From assembly GCA_021927905.1 (NCBI GenBank), contig BLLK01000047.1, forward strand, positions 2,852,001 through 2,916,000: 64,000 nt of DNA. The letters run 5' to 3'. This document shows positions 52,339-64,000 of the stretch, one piece after another; positions within the stretch are counted from its first letter, which is position 1; the number at the start of each line of letters is the position of its first letter. Source of the stretch: Chaetoceros tenuissimus (Eukaryota > Bacillariophyta > Thalassiosirophyceae > Chaetocerotales > Chaetocerotaceae). Made by a program: the position numbers and the translations under genes. The notes beneath the pieces were generated by a model. The model made no database searches. It saw only the letters and a program-made list of their open reading frames with translations, and had not been told where the DNA came from.

Positions 52339-55300
52339 ATGAATAATGAAAAACAAGATTTATTTACATTAGAACAAGAAACTTTGTCATTATTGAACAA
52401 GTGTAACTCAAAGGGAAGGAAGTCAAGGAGATTTGACGAGTCTTCGCTGAAGCTGTTGCAAAAGCATCATAGGACTTTGGAAAGAGGTGAGCATCAACAA
52501 CCGACTTATGAGCATCAAAAATATAGAATTGATGAGGCAGAAAAAGCAGCAATCGTGATTCAGTCTTTTTATCGGCGTTATCGCCGTTCGAATCAAAGCT
52601 TCATGGTCAATTCGCTGAAAGAAGCTGCCAAAGAAGGTTGCACGTCAAGGTATTTCAACGAAGATGGAACTGCCACGTTGCACCTTCGAAATTCAATTTC
52701 CAATGTTTTCAAGCAGGATCGATTCGAAAGTATATCAACACTGCTTCTTTATGAAGCAAATACTGCGAATGCAAACAATGCTGGCAATCAAATCACTTCA
52801 AAGTACGAGCCACTGTTTACCCTGAAAGAGAACAAGTTGGTATCCAAGGTAAATCTACGCAAAAAAGGTCAAGTGAGCAAACAAAAGGTAAAGGCATTGC
52901 ATAGAAAGGATAATCTATTACAAGGTGTTGCAATTAAAGATGTCGAGCATGCTGGGTATTTGAAAGCCAAGAAACAGGATTCCAGGGCACATTCTTTCAA
53001 AAACCAACCTACTACACATGAAAAGAGAAACAGCTCAATTTGTTTCATTTGTTGGAGTACGAAAAAAGGCAAGTCGTGTCAATTTGCTCAGAGCGAACAA
53101 AAGGAAATAGATGAAATGAAAGTACCATTTTGTAGCAACTGGGGTATCGAAACTATTCGAAACAAGTATCGGTCTTTATCGGGAAAGATTGATGTTCCTG
53201 TACAATTTTCAAGACTATCGTTTGCAAAGGATAAGCGAAGATTCAGTGCAGTAAAATCAATTCAATCCCATCCTTTACTTCAGTCTCTGACAAATCATGT
53301 TACGAAGTCAAATCAACTTGCAAGACTAAACGCTCATGTAAAACAATGGTTTCGTTCTCTGGTGGAATGGGTCAAGTACCAATGTACGTTGACCGAGATT
53401 GATTTTTTCACGAACAAGGATATCTGTCAACATCTAAGAGCCAAAACTACCAACGATAATAGCAGAATATTAAGACTATGCACCAAAGAATTGCCAAAGG
53501 CCATGCTCTACAATCCTCCAGTAACTGGAAAGAATGGTTGTGATTTAGGTATACTATCGAAAGCTCGAGATTTAGATGTGGATGGCAACATTACAGAGTA
53601 TCTTCGTATTGAACCCATGCCTACACCCAAACCAAAGCGAATATACGAACCAAGACCTTTTGTACAGACTGAATCAAGATCTATCGAGTTGTCAAAAAGT
53701 GTTGATATTTTGGACTCTGGTACCCCAATAGAAACGATAACTGATACCATAGTTCGAACGAAACCAACAGAACATGATGGAACCACTCGGGATGGTAAAA
53801 ATTGGGAGGTCACATTGTCTCAAAAGTTATTGACAGGAATACCTCCACCCTATCACGGTTTTATAATAAGAAACAATATTGTTCGAACACCAACAGAGCC
53901 TCCAAATGAAAATTTTTCCATAAAAGATTCGAAAGTTCCATATCCTCATGTCAATTATGTCAAGAGGCCTTTGGAACATGAACTTAATAACAGAAGAATG
54001 CCTACAATTGCAATCAAGACTGGAATATCTACAGATGAAAAGCATTATTATGGAAAGAATAGACCAGAACAAACAGGAGATGTAGAAGATCGTGGTTTTC
54101 GTACTTCTGAATCAGAAGAGATGGCGCAGTTGGACAGTTCATTCAGCTCCAAGATGTTTGTTCCTTCAGAAAATATTGTAACTCCAAACGAAACAAAAGT
54201 TTTGCCCACAAGAGCAACGAAAGCTGACATAGAGTATCCATTCTTGGAGAGCATTCCAAGACAAAATGAGATCCGGGATTTAGCTCATCTAGTCCAAGAA
54301 AAGAGATTTCCCAATCCTAGCAAAACTCAAATTATAACTGTCAGAACAAAACAGGAACCTGGTAAATTCATGAAAAACTCTGACCCAAACTTGCCACTTG
54401 GAAGATTCACCACCATAGAGACTCGCAGTTGGTCGTTTGTCCAGAAAAAGAGAATTGTGATGTTCACAACTGCAGAAGGTATTCCTTACTGGTATGATAG
54501 AAGAAATGGCAAGACATTCTGGTCCAAGCCTCTCTACGACGAAGAAATGAAGCCAATCATCAAAGGTGGTCTAGTCCTCGGACGTCAAGATAATGCATAT
54601 CATCCTTGTAATCAGAATTTAAAAACATTTGAAGATGTTAGATCCAACTCAAGAAAAGCCCTGTTTTCAATACACGAAGACGAGGAAACTATGAAGGACA
54701 GAATCAGGGCAATGACTTGCTCTCAACCACCGTCTGTTAAAGCTGGTAACTCATCATCAAATGAAATGACAAAAACTCATTCCAAGGCGGCCGAAAGAGA
54801 AAAAGGTGCTCAAATTTTGAGACTAAGTGAACTCATTCAAAAGAGAAAAGAGGAAAGGATCGACAATAGAATAGTTGCAAAAAATACAGTTTCACGAGAT
54901 GGAAGCTTGGAGCAAGAGGTACGTTTGCTTTGTTCAAATTGCATATGAACATCGAACGATAGGTTCTATTTAATAATACTTTGATTTAAGTCGAAAGAAG
55001 CAATTTCTACTACAGACATGTTGACGGTGCCATGTAAGTCCAAAGTCATGGAAGAGCCACTAAATGAGGGCTGTAGTAGCGAAGTAGATGAGATAATCTT
55101 GGACAATAACATCGTGACAACAACAAAGAATCAAGACCCTAACAACAAACCAGTTAATAGCGTCGCAGATGACGGGCAATTTGTAACACAAATTACTTCT
55201 GCACTAAGTGGTGTTCTTGATAGTATTCAAAAGGGAGAGGATATCTTGAAGTTAGGTGTAGGTCTTGGGATGTCTCTTGGAGCTCAAGGGTTACTTCCTA

Positions 55301-56280
55301 TTGAGAATATCGAAACATCTTTGAGACAAGAGTCTCTTTCGTCTAGTCAAAGCTTCACCATACCTAACGAAGTCAAAGTGGAAAATGATGAAAATATTGA
55401 TTTTGCGCAACTTGAAGATCAGATTGAAATTCATGCCTCAGAGACTCATAATCAATATGTTCAAACGGAAAACAATGAGATCAAAAAGACAAAAGTAACA
55501 GATTTCAATTTATTCGAGGCTCAACCCCATGTTAAATATCATGCTGAAAATAATCAGTCACAAAACTCTCAATATGAAGAAGAAAGTAAGCTTAGTGATG
55601 GAGACTTTCTGCAAGACATCCATACACGACATGTCGGGCAACAACACGTGAATTACCTTGATCATGCGCCTAACTTGCCGCAATGTGAACCAGTGGGAAG
55701 AGTAAAAGCTAGGTCTGTGACAAAAGATTGGGAGGTAATGAATTTCGATCCCTGGAGTTCTGGCAAGGAGTTATTGTCTGTGGAGTTCATTCCATCTTTA
55801 GCAATGGACATGACATCAGATAATCACGACGATATACTTGAAGATATCTTTGTGATGGAAAAAGAGAGGATTCACCACTCAACCAGAAATGTTCTTGATG
55901 AACGGGAAAGAAAGAATCTGGACATGTTTGAAAAACTATGCAAATGCATCCGTCACGGAAAGTCTACAGAGTTTGACTTGTTGCTGAATGAAGCCGATTG
56001 GCGACTTCCGATCGACTTTACAGACGACGTCGGAAACACTTTACTGATGATTTGCTGCCAAAATGGAAATAAAAGATGCGTCAAGTCATGCCTCCGTCAA
56101 GGATGTGATGTGAACACTCAAAACCGCAAGGGTCAAACAGCACTCCACTTTTGCTTCGGTTATGGTTTTGAGAGCCTAGGCAACTATCTCATCTCAAAGG
56201 GTGCAGATGAAACAATTACAAATACACAAGGATGTACATGCTATGAAGGTCTAAACTTGGAAGAAGTCACTCAGATTTAA
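52339..56280 (+). CDS. IQ - WW - ankyrin repeat protein
   Basis: Two exons, 52339-54918 and 54991-56280, joined across a 72-nt intron in phase 0 give 1,289 residues. An IQ motif near residue 75 (AAIVIQSFYRRYRRS) should bind calmodulin or a related EF-hand protein. A WW-like segment lies near residue 715 (IPYWYDRRNGKTFWSKPLY). The C-terminus has ankyrin repeats (DDVGNTLLMICCQNGNKRC, NRKGQTALHFCFGYGFESLG, GADETITNTQG). The intervening 600 residues are largely disordered and basic. Such IQ/WW/ANK mixtures are common scaffolds in stramenopiles. I infer a cytosolic or flagellar/cytoskeletal adaptor; the partner is unknown. Confidence 0.82.
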
Positions 56281-56409
56281 CAAGCGAAGTGAATAAATAG
56301 ATTTTAAAAGTAGCATTCTATTTGACGTTATGGTTTGCCGGTTAAAATATAATATAATTGAATGCATTAAACAAGATCTCATAATCATATTCATTGTAAT
56401 TTGAACTCA

Positions 56410-56844
56410 TTAACATCCACGCCCAAGCATTTCGCACAAATCTTCACGTTTCTGCGATTTATCTCTGTTTTTCATTTCCTTTTGAGCTGCTATAGTAGCC
56501 TTTGCATTCTCAGATAGAGATTTTCCTCGTAGGTTGACTCCTGCATCAGGATTGATGTCACTTCGGATATCTGTCGCTGCAGTAGGAAGTTTGTCCATTC
56601 CAACTGGAGCTTTGTTCTTGAGTGCTTGTTTTCGTGCAATTCTTGCTGCCATTTCTTCGTCCGAAAGTACAACATTATCATCCGCAGCTGCAATCTGTGG
56701 AGCGAGAGTCAAGAATGCCACAGAGTTAACTGCAAATGCGATTGCATCTCTTCTTGAATTTGAAGCCGATTGAGAAAAGCAAGCACCTTCATTCGCCGAT
56801 AATAAACATAGGAGAGTGAGGAGGAATCTTTTTGATGCAATCAT
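56410..56844 (-). CDS. Probable thylakoid-lumen protein
   Basis: Single exon, 144 residues. The N-terminus carries three targeting layers: an ER signal peptide (RFLLTLLCLLSANEG), a Phe-containing plastid motif (ACFSQSAS), and a twin-arginine lumenal signal (SRRDAIAFAVNSVAFLTLA) ending AAA. The mature protein of about 90 residues is small, charged and ends with paired cysteines, LCEMLGRGC, which could form a disulfide in the oxidising lumen. No enzyme motif; it may be a small photosystem-associated or redox-sensitive factor, but I cannot name it. Confidence 0.82.
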   Translation of the reverse strand: MIASKRFLLTLLCLLSANEGACFSQSASNSRRDAIAFAVNSVAFLTLAPQIAAADDNVVLSDEEMAARIARKQALKNKAPVGMDKLPTAATDIRSDINPDAGVNLRGKSLSENAKATIAAQKEMKNRDKSQKREDLCEMLGRGC

Positions 56845-58601
56845 GTTTTCTTTTTATCTAACTTGATTTCTGAGTATAGTTTGTGTTTGAGAGTAGATCG
56901 ATTGATGCTAGGATCTTTGAGTCACCAATTGATGATGAAGTGAAGATATAAATGCAATTGAAGTAATAAAAGTAAGCTGACACGGTATGATGTTCATGCT
57001 TCAAATATGAGTGTGATGCGTCATTGTGGAACTATATTTGTCTAATACATCGACTTTGCCCCTCTTCAAGCAAAGGGGATGCTCCCATCGAATACCCCTA
57101 CCTGGAAAGGATAATTTGAATTAGCCTGGCACTATGCAAAAGGATTTTGGTCTTTAGAAATTATTGATTGTAATACCGTTTGCAGAGCAGATCGAGTTCT
57201 ATCCTGAACGCACAGACAGCCACACACCAAAGCATCAGTCCTCAGACGGGTGTCATCACTTCATTATTTTCAAAGATACTTTTCCATAGTTCCATAGTTC
57301 TTTAGTTCTATGAAAAGCATATTCCATCCATACTGTGGTAATAGTTACTAGTACCATCTTGTTTCGCAGTAAAAGATGAATGGATCATGAAGTAATAGGT
57401 ACTCTTTCCTCATTAACTTTTCAGAGTTCTGAATTTCGCAGGGGCAATCGTTCACTTCCAACAGTTTTAAATATGTGAGTTCCAATAGAGTATCTTTTAT
57501 CACAACTCAACTAACACTAATAATGGTGATCGAATTGCACTGACGAAAACAAGGCTCCCTCAACTGACTATGCTTTGACGATAAACTCCCGCATCCGGAA
57601 TCAATTATTGCATCTCCGAGCTTTTTACCCATTCTGAACTTTAATGTTTGCGTTATGCTTCACAAACACTTCATTACTAACATCTTTCCTAACAATATTA
57701 CCTCTATTTCCAGGTCAAAGTTGGATTTAGGAGTACCATCTGTCCCATAGGTATTTTTACTATCGCAACAAAAGGACTTTCTTCAAATCATCACCTTTGA
57801 CTAGTATTTGAAGAAATCATTTTGCGCTAAAGATCGAGAAAAGAGAGAACTGAAGTTTCTATGCTACTCTAAACTCATCGCTTATTTAGCGCAAGCCCTA
57901 GGTGCATAACTCATCATGTAGATGACGAAATATTCTGTTTGGTTGTGGATTGCAAATGCCAAGGTCTAATAAAATCTACGACATGAATCGAAGTTTGCCG
58001 AGCGAGTGACCCATCATCTTCACAAGTACACATAAAAAGCAGAATGATGAAAGGAATCGAATCATCATACATGCAATTTCAAACAAGAAATAAACTTAGT
58101 AGCCCATTTTAGACCCCAAACCTATGATGAAATCTCGACTACTTTTCTATCTTTTCTATCCTCTTTGTCAATCTGGTGTCTTCAAACAAGAAATAAAGTA
58201 GGTAACCCATTTCGACCTCAAACCTATGATGAAATCTCGATTACTTTTCTATCCTCTTTGTCAATCTGGTGTCTTCGCGTAAGGTCTCGCTTGGTATGTA
58301 CTTTACCTTTACCATTTTCACTAACGGAAGAATAAAATCTAATGAAATTCATTGTAATTAATCCTTTTATTGTACGAGTAAACATAATTCAATTCAAGGT
58401 ATTAGGTACTAGTATCCTTGCTCTCATTTACGATCTAAATATCTTCTTCTAATAATACCATGATGACGCGATGACAGTCAAGGATTTGAGATTTTGCCAA
58501 ATTGTGGAAAAAGTCGACACAATGATAGTCGATGATGACAGAACGAAATATGTTTTAAAAAAAAACTAGAATTACATCTATAATATTTAGCATTGATTTC
58601 T
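56845..58601. other. Gene-free stretch of 1.76 kb
   Basis: The largest empty interval in the window. No frame above 60 codons, no tRNA and no recognisable snRNA. It includes the tandem duplication at 58078-58273. It separates the lumen-protein promoter from the end of separase. Confidence 0.55.
58078..58273. repeat. Tandem duplication, 103-bp and 93-bp copies
   Basis: Copy 1 at 58078-58180 and copy 2 at 58181-58273 share TTCAAACAAGAAATAAA and AAACCTATGATGAAATCTCG and end CTTTGTCAATCTGGTGTC. They differ by several substitutions and a 10-base TATCTTTTCT unit present only in copy 1. No coding potential. Confidence 0.85.
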
Positions 58602-61600
58602 TTATTTTGACTGCATCACCTCAATAGGAATGCCATAGACAATGGGGGCGGCTCCTACGATAAAACGAAGTTTGCATGCATCTCTTGATGAAGATACTTG
58701 TTCTACAACATTTGACGGACGGTGTAGATTATTGAAAAGGCCATCTAACAAAGACACCGAGAATCTATCAATATCTTTGTCTGTAACATCCCAAAGATTT
58801 CCAACGACACAAGGACTACCAATGCATAAGTAAGAGAGCAAGGTTCCATCAGGTTCAAAGTATGTTTCATTGGCCGTAGCATGACTTTCTTTTGAATCAT
58901 TCACCGATTTCAGTTCACCACTACTGCATCCCATGAGAATGATTGAGGAACACATCCAATTCTTTAGCTGTTTCTGAGAGAAAGACTCAATGTCAGATCT
59001 AGAGAAGAAACGTTCTCCCGCTCCATGACCAAAGTAAATATAGAGACCATTTTCCTGTTCTAGCACTTCACTAATAAATTCTTTAGAAGGACGTTTACCA
59101 ACAACACCACTCCATGACCATTGGTTTTTCTCAGTGAGGCTAGTCAACGTTGACATAATCCTTTCTTGAGTCGCCTTTAAATTTTTCTCGGGATCTAAAA
59201 CATAGCAAACATTCTTGGGATTGATAACGGAGCCAATACTCTTGTCCCTCGTGACACGGTACAAAGACGTAACACCAAATGCTAGAGAAGGAAGTCTGCT
59301 CACTGTTTTGTTCCTAAATGTTGGCGTACTTTCCAAAGGTAACCGTTGGATTTGCTCATCGAGAATCAGGAAAAAGCATTGAACCTTATTCTGATCCTGC
59401 TTCACGTTCGCTGTATTTGATAGAGGGAGTTTGGTATCAGTTTTTTCATTTGAGTCGACATTAACAGGCACTGCACATTTTTCGTAGAGTAAATCTACTA
59501 GTCCTGCTTTTCGCAACTGACGGAGTTCTTTACTGCTACATCCATGTAATTGTAGCCTTTCCTTCAACTGTACAACTGTCAATTTCATCAAATCATCTTT
59601 TTCTACTTTGTCTTCCTCTTTTTCAGACGGAGATAAATCGTTGTCATTTTCAATCGTACACGCAGCATCGAATTTAGATGCAAGGTTCTCTTCAACGAAA
59701 TCGGCATCGTGAATAATTTCGTGTAGCTGAAGTGATGATAGGTATTGCTCATCGAAATCATCTAACAAATGACAAAGATCAAGGTCAAGTTCATGCCGTT
59801 TCTCCCACCATTCCTGTTTCTTTTCTTTTGAACTGTTGTACTTTGTTGTTGCTACATCATGATCAATACCTTTAAGCTGTCTTTTGCTTTCACTCATGAT
59901 TTGGTCAAAAGATGAAAGTATCTTGTCCTGAAATGATGTTTCCTTCTCCGGAAATACGCACCGAGTATCGTATCTCATATGATTAGATCCACCCCCTTGA
60001 GTGCAAGCAACTGATATGAGTACTTCGCCAGTGGGGCATACAGTCATTGCAACAAACTTCCAGGATAAAGGAATAATTTTGCTTGCAACTGCATAAAATT
60101 CATTCATTGCCTTCTTGCGTCTAGCTTCTTCCGAGAAAGGGATATCAAAAGATTTCAAAAGTTCAATCAAAGATTTGTCAAACTCGTCTGTACCATTTTG
60201 ATGTTTCGAAGCAGCTTGCCTTGCTGTGCTTCCGATCGAAGTATGTACAAGTTCCCCAGTGCAAATTGGTCCCATCTTCATAACTTCTGGGCCATTGGTG
60301 AGAGCAAGTGTTCTGATCATGTTCCTCACAAGAAGAGATGATGCTGGACCAAGTAGCGAAAGGCCTTTACTGAGAAATGTCCTTGCCTTGCACAGATTTG
60401 GAAATCTGCGTTGAAAACCACCAGAATCTAATTCAACATTATTGCACCAGAGTTCTTGAAGTTCCCCAGCGTTTCTTCCACATGATAAATATTCCAATGC
60501 TAACAAGTACAAAGACTCTGCTCTGCATGCGTTGGTTGCATATATATTTGCAGATAAAGTCTCAAGTATATAAAAACTCGATTCCTTTCTGTCTTCAGAT
60601 TTGGAATATCGCAAAGACTTCCACAGATTTAGCACAGCACTGCATATTGAGGCTGAGGATTTAAAAAAAAATTCTCCTCTAAGCGCTTCATTGCACTTTT
60701 GTATTTCGGACCATTCATCACTTTCAATTAAATCTATGCTCGTGTCTAAAGGGCTCATTCTTCCAAGCTGCTGTGCCATTCTTTGTTCTAACTTGTGAAT
60801 GTTCTCTCCGTTTAAAGTTCCTATCCTCATCATTACTATCAGAGAATAAGTGTTAGTAGAAAGGAAAGGAAATTGTAAAGAAAGTGATCTCATTTTTCTT
60901 ACTTGTTGTGAAATATCTCAGTAATTCTCTTCCCCAGTCTTGCTTCACGTCCAAAGGAATCTTTTCCAAGGACGAGAAGTGAATCTCATTCTGTACAGCT
61001 AATTCGTAATTGGGGAGCGGTATACACAGGGAAACAACTCCATGTACACGATTCAGGATTTCTTGCTCAATGATTGCTCCATCTAAACGAGGTTTCACGA
61101 TGCATTTTAAAAGCTCTAGATGTGCATCATCTGGCGATTTTATGAAATTCAATTTTTCAGCGACTGCTACAGCGTATTGTTTAGCTCGTCTTGAATCTCC
61201 AGCCAAGGCAAATATATTAGCAAAAACAGCTAGTGCAAGTACCATCTTTTGCTCTAGCAACTCTTCATAATTATAAAAACAGAAACAAAAAGGGATGAAG
61301 GATGTTCCATGGATCGTTTTTGTGAACAGTTGTATCTTTTTGAAGCCTTTGATCGCTCGTAAAGCATTCTTGATAGTTTCATAATACCGACGAAGAAAGT
61401 AAGATGCACTTCCAATATTACCAATTTGTAGATGGGCACTATATTGAGCAAATGAGCAAGCAGCTGACCATCGCGTGAACAGCAGAGGTAAAACTTGTGT
61501 GTCTTTTGCGCCTTCATGATTACTAACAACATATTTGTTCAGCCGTTCATGATAATCGAGTAAAAGTTTTGACATCTCAATAACTTCTCGACTATCTATT

Positions 61601-64000
61601 CCTAGAAATATCGAAGAATCCTCAAACAGTGCTGTCAACGTTGCTATCTGAATAAGTAAGGAATCTATCGTTTCCTCATTCTGTACTTCAGACATTTCTT
61701 CAATCAAAGATTGCAGTGAATTTAGTTTTGATTCCAATTCATTTAGAGTGAGCTCAGGAGATCTCGCTTGTATTACTTCTCCCTTCGTCAAAAATGATCT
61801 TACGAAAAGGGCAAAATCTACATTCCTGTAGACTTGCAAGTCTACTATTCTCTTCAATAGAGAAATGTATTCTAGTGTTTCATAAGATTCGGATGAAAGC
61901 TCGAACATTCGAACTCTTTTGAATACAATACCAAGTAGTGCATTACAAAAGACCTTTTCTTCTTGAAAAATGCGTAAAATATCTTTTGTTTCTACTATAG
62001 CATCTAGTGTATCATTGAGATATTGCACCAAGCTAGCATCATCCTCACAACAAAGACTTTGAAGAGCTACTTGACCAATAATATTTCGTGGAGAAAGTAT
62101 CTCATCATTCCTTTCACCGAGAGAGTCAATAGCTAATTGGATACAATCCCTAGGTGTGTAGTGCCCCTCTCGCAAACAACTGGTCGGGAGACAATTGAGA
62201 ATAGAGGCGGTTATGACTCCAACCAAGGCAAGCATAGTAAAACATTTGCTATCACTACTTGCTTGTGTCAATTCAAGAGCCTCCTCTAAGCATATTCTAA
62301 TGCACGTGGCTAAAGTCAACGCAGCGCTTTCGTTCCTCTCGAATATCTTGTTTTTCAACAAAGTAGACGATAACTTCCGAAGGAAATGAATCAGAACAGC
62401 AAGTTTCGATAATTCAAGGTTTGACTCATCATGATCAACATGCAAAAACCTTAGCGAATGCATCAAATATCTCATTAGTTGAGGAATATGAATGGAGGTA
62501 CATGATGTCAGTTGCACAGAGAGTGTCAGAGTGGGAAATGCTATGTCTGCATTTTCTTCCTCGATCTTTATATCAGCAAGGATAGAGACAAACAACTGAC
62601 ATAATCTTTCTATACTTTGAGATAGATTTTCTGTTATCATCCTTCTTTCAAAGTATACATCACTAGCTAAAGTGCCATTGATGAATTCCTCAGGAAATAA
62701 AAGGATATCTCCGTAACATGAGCAGCTCATATCATCATCTGTCAATGAGATAACAGAAGAAATAGAATAGCATAGCAGAACAAAGGCTTCTCTAATCTTC
62801 CCTTGCGATTGTAAAAGACTGGATACTTGATGAAATCTTGTTGGCAGGTTTTCATCACCTGTAGCAACAAAGATTTCTAGCGAAAGAAAAAATGGATGAA
62901 AGCTCTCAGCAGTAAGGTTATTAGCAGCTCTTCTCTTTGCTATGTTTGAAATAGATCTCGCAACGCCATTTCCAACTTTCTTCAACACTGAAGCTGTTCC
63001 ATCGAGGACTAGGCCCTTAACGAAGTTCATAAGTCTGTCGGATAGAGGAATACAACATTGATTGGTATGATGAGCTCTATTGACTTCTTCAGAAGTGTAA
63101 AAATGCAGTTCTTCAAGTAATTGACAAGCCCTCAATCCACTATCAATACTAAGACTTAAAAATCGAGCTTCTTCTCCCATATTTTGATTCATCATGTTGT
63201 GATTCAGTGGTGCATAGCAATCCCCAAGCACTTTTGCAATGGTGTAAGAAGCTAACCACTTCTCATAGCTTGAATAATCTTGTAGTTTGACTAGTTCTCC
63301 AGCCAGCGACTGAAGTTTCAACTTCGAAAGTGTATTATACGCCAACTGAATAGATCTAGTATTCTTTTCATGACATCGAATAACTTTTGTGAAGTCATTT
63401 ATTATCGAATCAGTTACTTCTTTTTGAATCGGAATCAACGATGTCTTCGCAGCCAGGGATAAGAAGAAAACTTTGATTATGGAAATATGCACAGCACTAT
63501 TGTTGCAGCTGTCGATTTGATGTTGGAAGGGGAACGGAAAACAGCTGAAAACACACGAAGTTGAGCAGCCATTTTCTGATTTTTTCCAATTTCTGAGATA
63601 TTCAGTATTCAATGATAGATGAAGTGCGCGGCAGATCACATATTCAAAGTAAGCTGGAACTATGGAAGTTCTTTTATACATAAGACTGTCCAATATTTTT
63701 CCAATATCAAGGTGGAAGCATGTAACTATCATTTGCCTTGACTTTTTGCTTTTCAAATAAGATGATGTTGCTCTTATAGCAGACAGACAAGCCTTACTGA
63801 AATATTTTTGGATGCCTTCAATCTTTCCAAAAAGTATTTGATGATTCGAAATTCCACAACTAATGCTTTCAGCATCTCTAAACCTCAACAGCAACACTTC
63901 AACATAATCTTTCTGAAGATACAAACTGGTTTCATGAACTATCTTAATAGAGTTCGAGCACTCACTGCCGATAGATGAACATGGCAGTTTCTCTAACCAA
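58602..64000 (-). CDS. ESP1: Separase (cut by window edge), with internal SAP-like motif
   Basis: Two visible exons, 60903-64000 (open to the right edge) and 58602-60835, about 1,777 codons. Separase is the caspase-fold protease that cleaves the cohesin kleisin to start anaphase. The C-terminal domain is clear: RLPLESTPTFRNKTVSRLPS, NVCYVLDPEKNLKATQE, WSGVVGKRPS, catalytic His in IYFGHGAGERF (codon 59025-59027), catalytic Cys in LMGCSSGELKS (58926-58928) and PCVVGNLWDVTDKDIDRFS. The large N-terminal part is divergent and helical, as in other separases. A SAP-like segment, KLTVVQLKERLQLHGCSS with KAGLVDLLYEK, sits at ~59472-59600 just before the protease domain. The true start lies beyond the window. 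Confidence 0.93.

Noticed and set aside
1-64000. Transposons, retroelements, virus-like elements, CRISPR arrays
   Set aside because: No reverse transcriptase, integrase, transposase or capsid-like frame, no terminal repeats and no spaced direct repeats were seen.

Overview
The window is nuclear DNA from a photosynthetic stramenopile, most probably a diatom. Several predicted proteins begin with a signal peptide followed by an ASAFAP-like cleavage motif containing a key Phe (AAAFAP near 0.2 kb, SSFAP at 3.4 kb, CHAFTS at 41.1 kb, ACFSQS at 56.8 kb). This is the bipartite signal that carries proteins into a secondary plastid. The DNA is AT-rich, genes are close together on both strands, introns are few and mostly short (about 50-210 nt) with GT..AG ends, and one gene uses UGA as selenocysteine. 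I saw no transposon, retroelement, virus-like element or CRISPR array.

Layout. 0-14 kb: a small plastid-targeted protein, purine nucleoside phosphorylase with an unusual hydrophobic tail, a plastid-targeted PP2C phosphatase, the SMC5/6 subunit NSE3, a PH-domain protein, two unrecognised proteins, a rhomboid protease and Integrator subunit 6 with an added WW domain. 14-20 kb: endonuclease V, a DUF924-TilS fusion and a Tyr/Glu-rich repeat membrane protein. 20-34 kb: RPB2, SKP1, EMC5, selenoprotein T, alanine aminotransferase, a TPR protein, BRF1 (TFIIIB) and tRNA-Lys(CUU). 34-45 kb: a disordered protein, the DEAD-box helicase ROK1/DDX52, a short lipin, a plastid protein, tRNA-Phe(GAA) and a PH-EDR2 lipid-binding protein. 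45-64 kb: a very large spliced gene joining a patatin lipase, a Patched/Dispatched-like RND transporter and a protein kinase domain; an IQ-WW-ankyrin protein; a thylakoid-lumen protein; a 1.76 kb gene-free stretch; and separase, which runs off the right edge.

Most genes are unrelated housekeeping genes (transcription by Pol II and Pol III, chromosome segregation, tRNA modification, purine salvage), as expected for a eukaryotic chromosome arm, so there is no operon logic. The main novelty candidate is the patatin-RND-kinase gene at 45.1-51.5 kb. Its ten exons can be joined with consistent phases, and two of them span domain borders, so the fusion is encoded rather than assumed. Other points of note are a UGA-encoded selenoprotein T with a candidate SECIS, a WW domain on Integrator subunit 6, a SAP-like motif inside separase, and a repeated GTACGTAC palindrome that I found only upstream of start codons.
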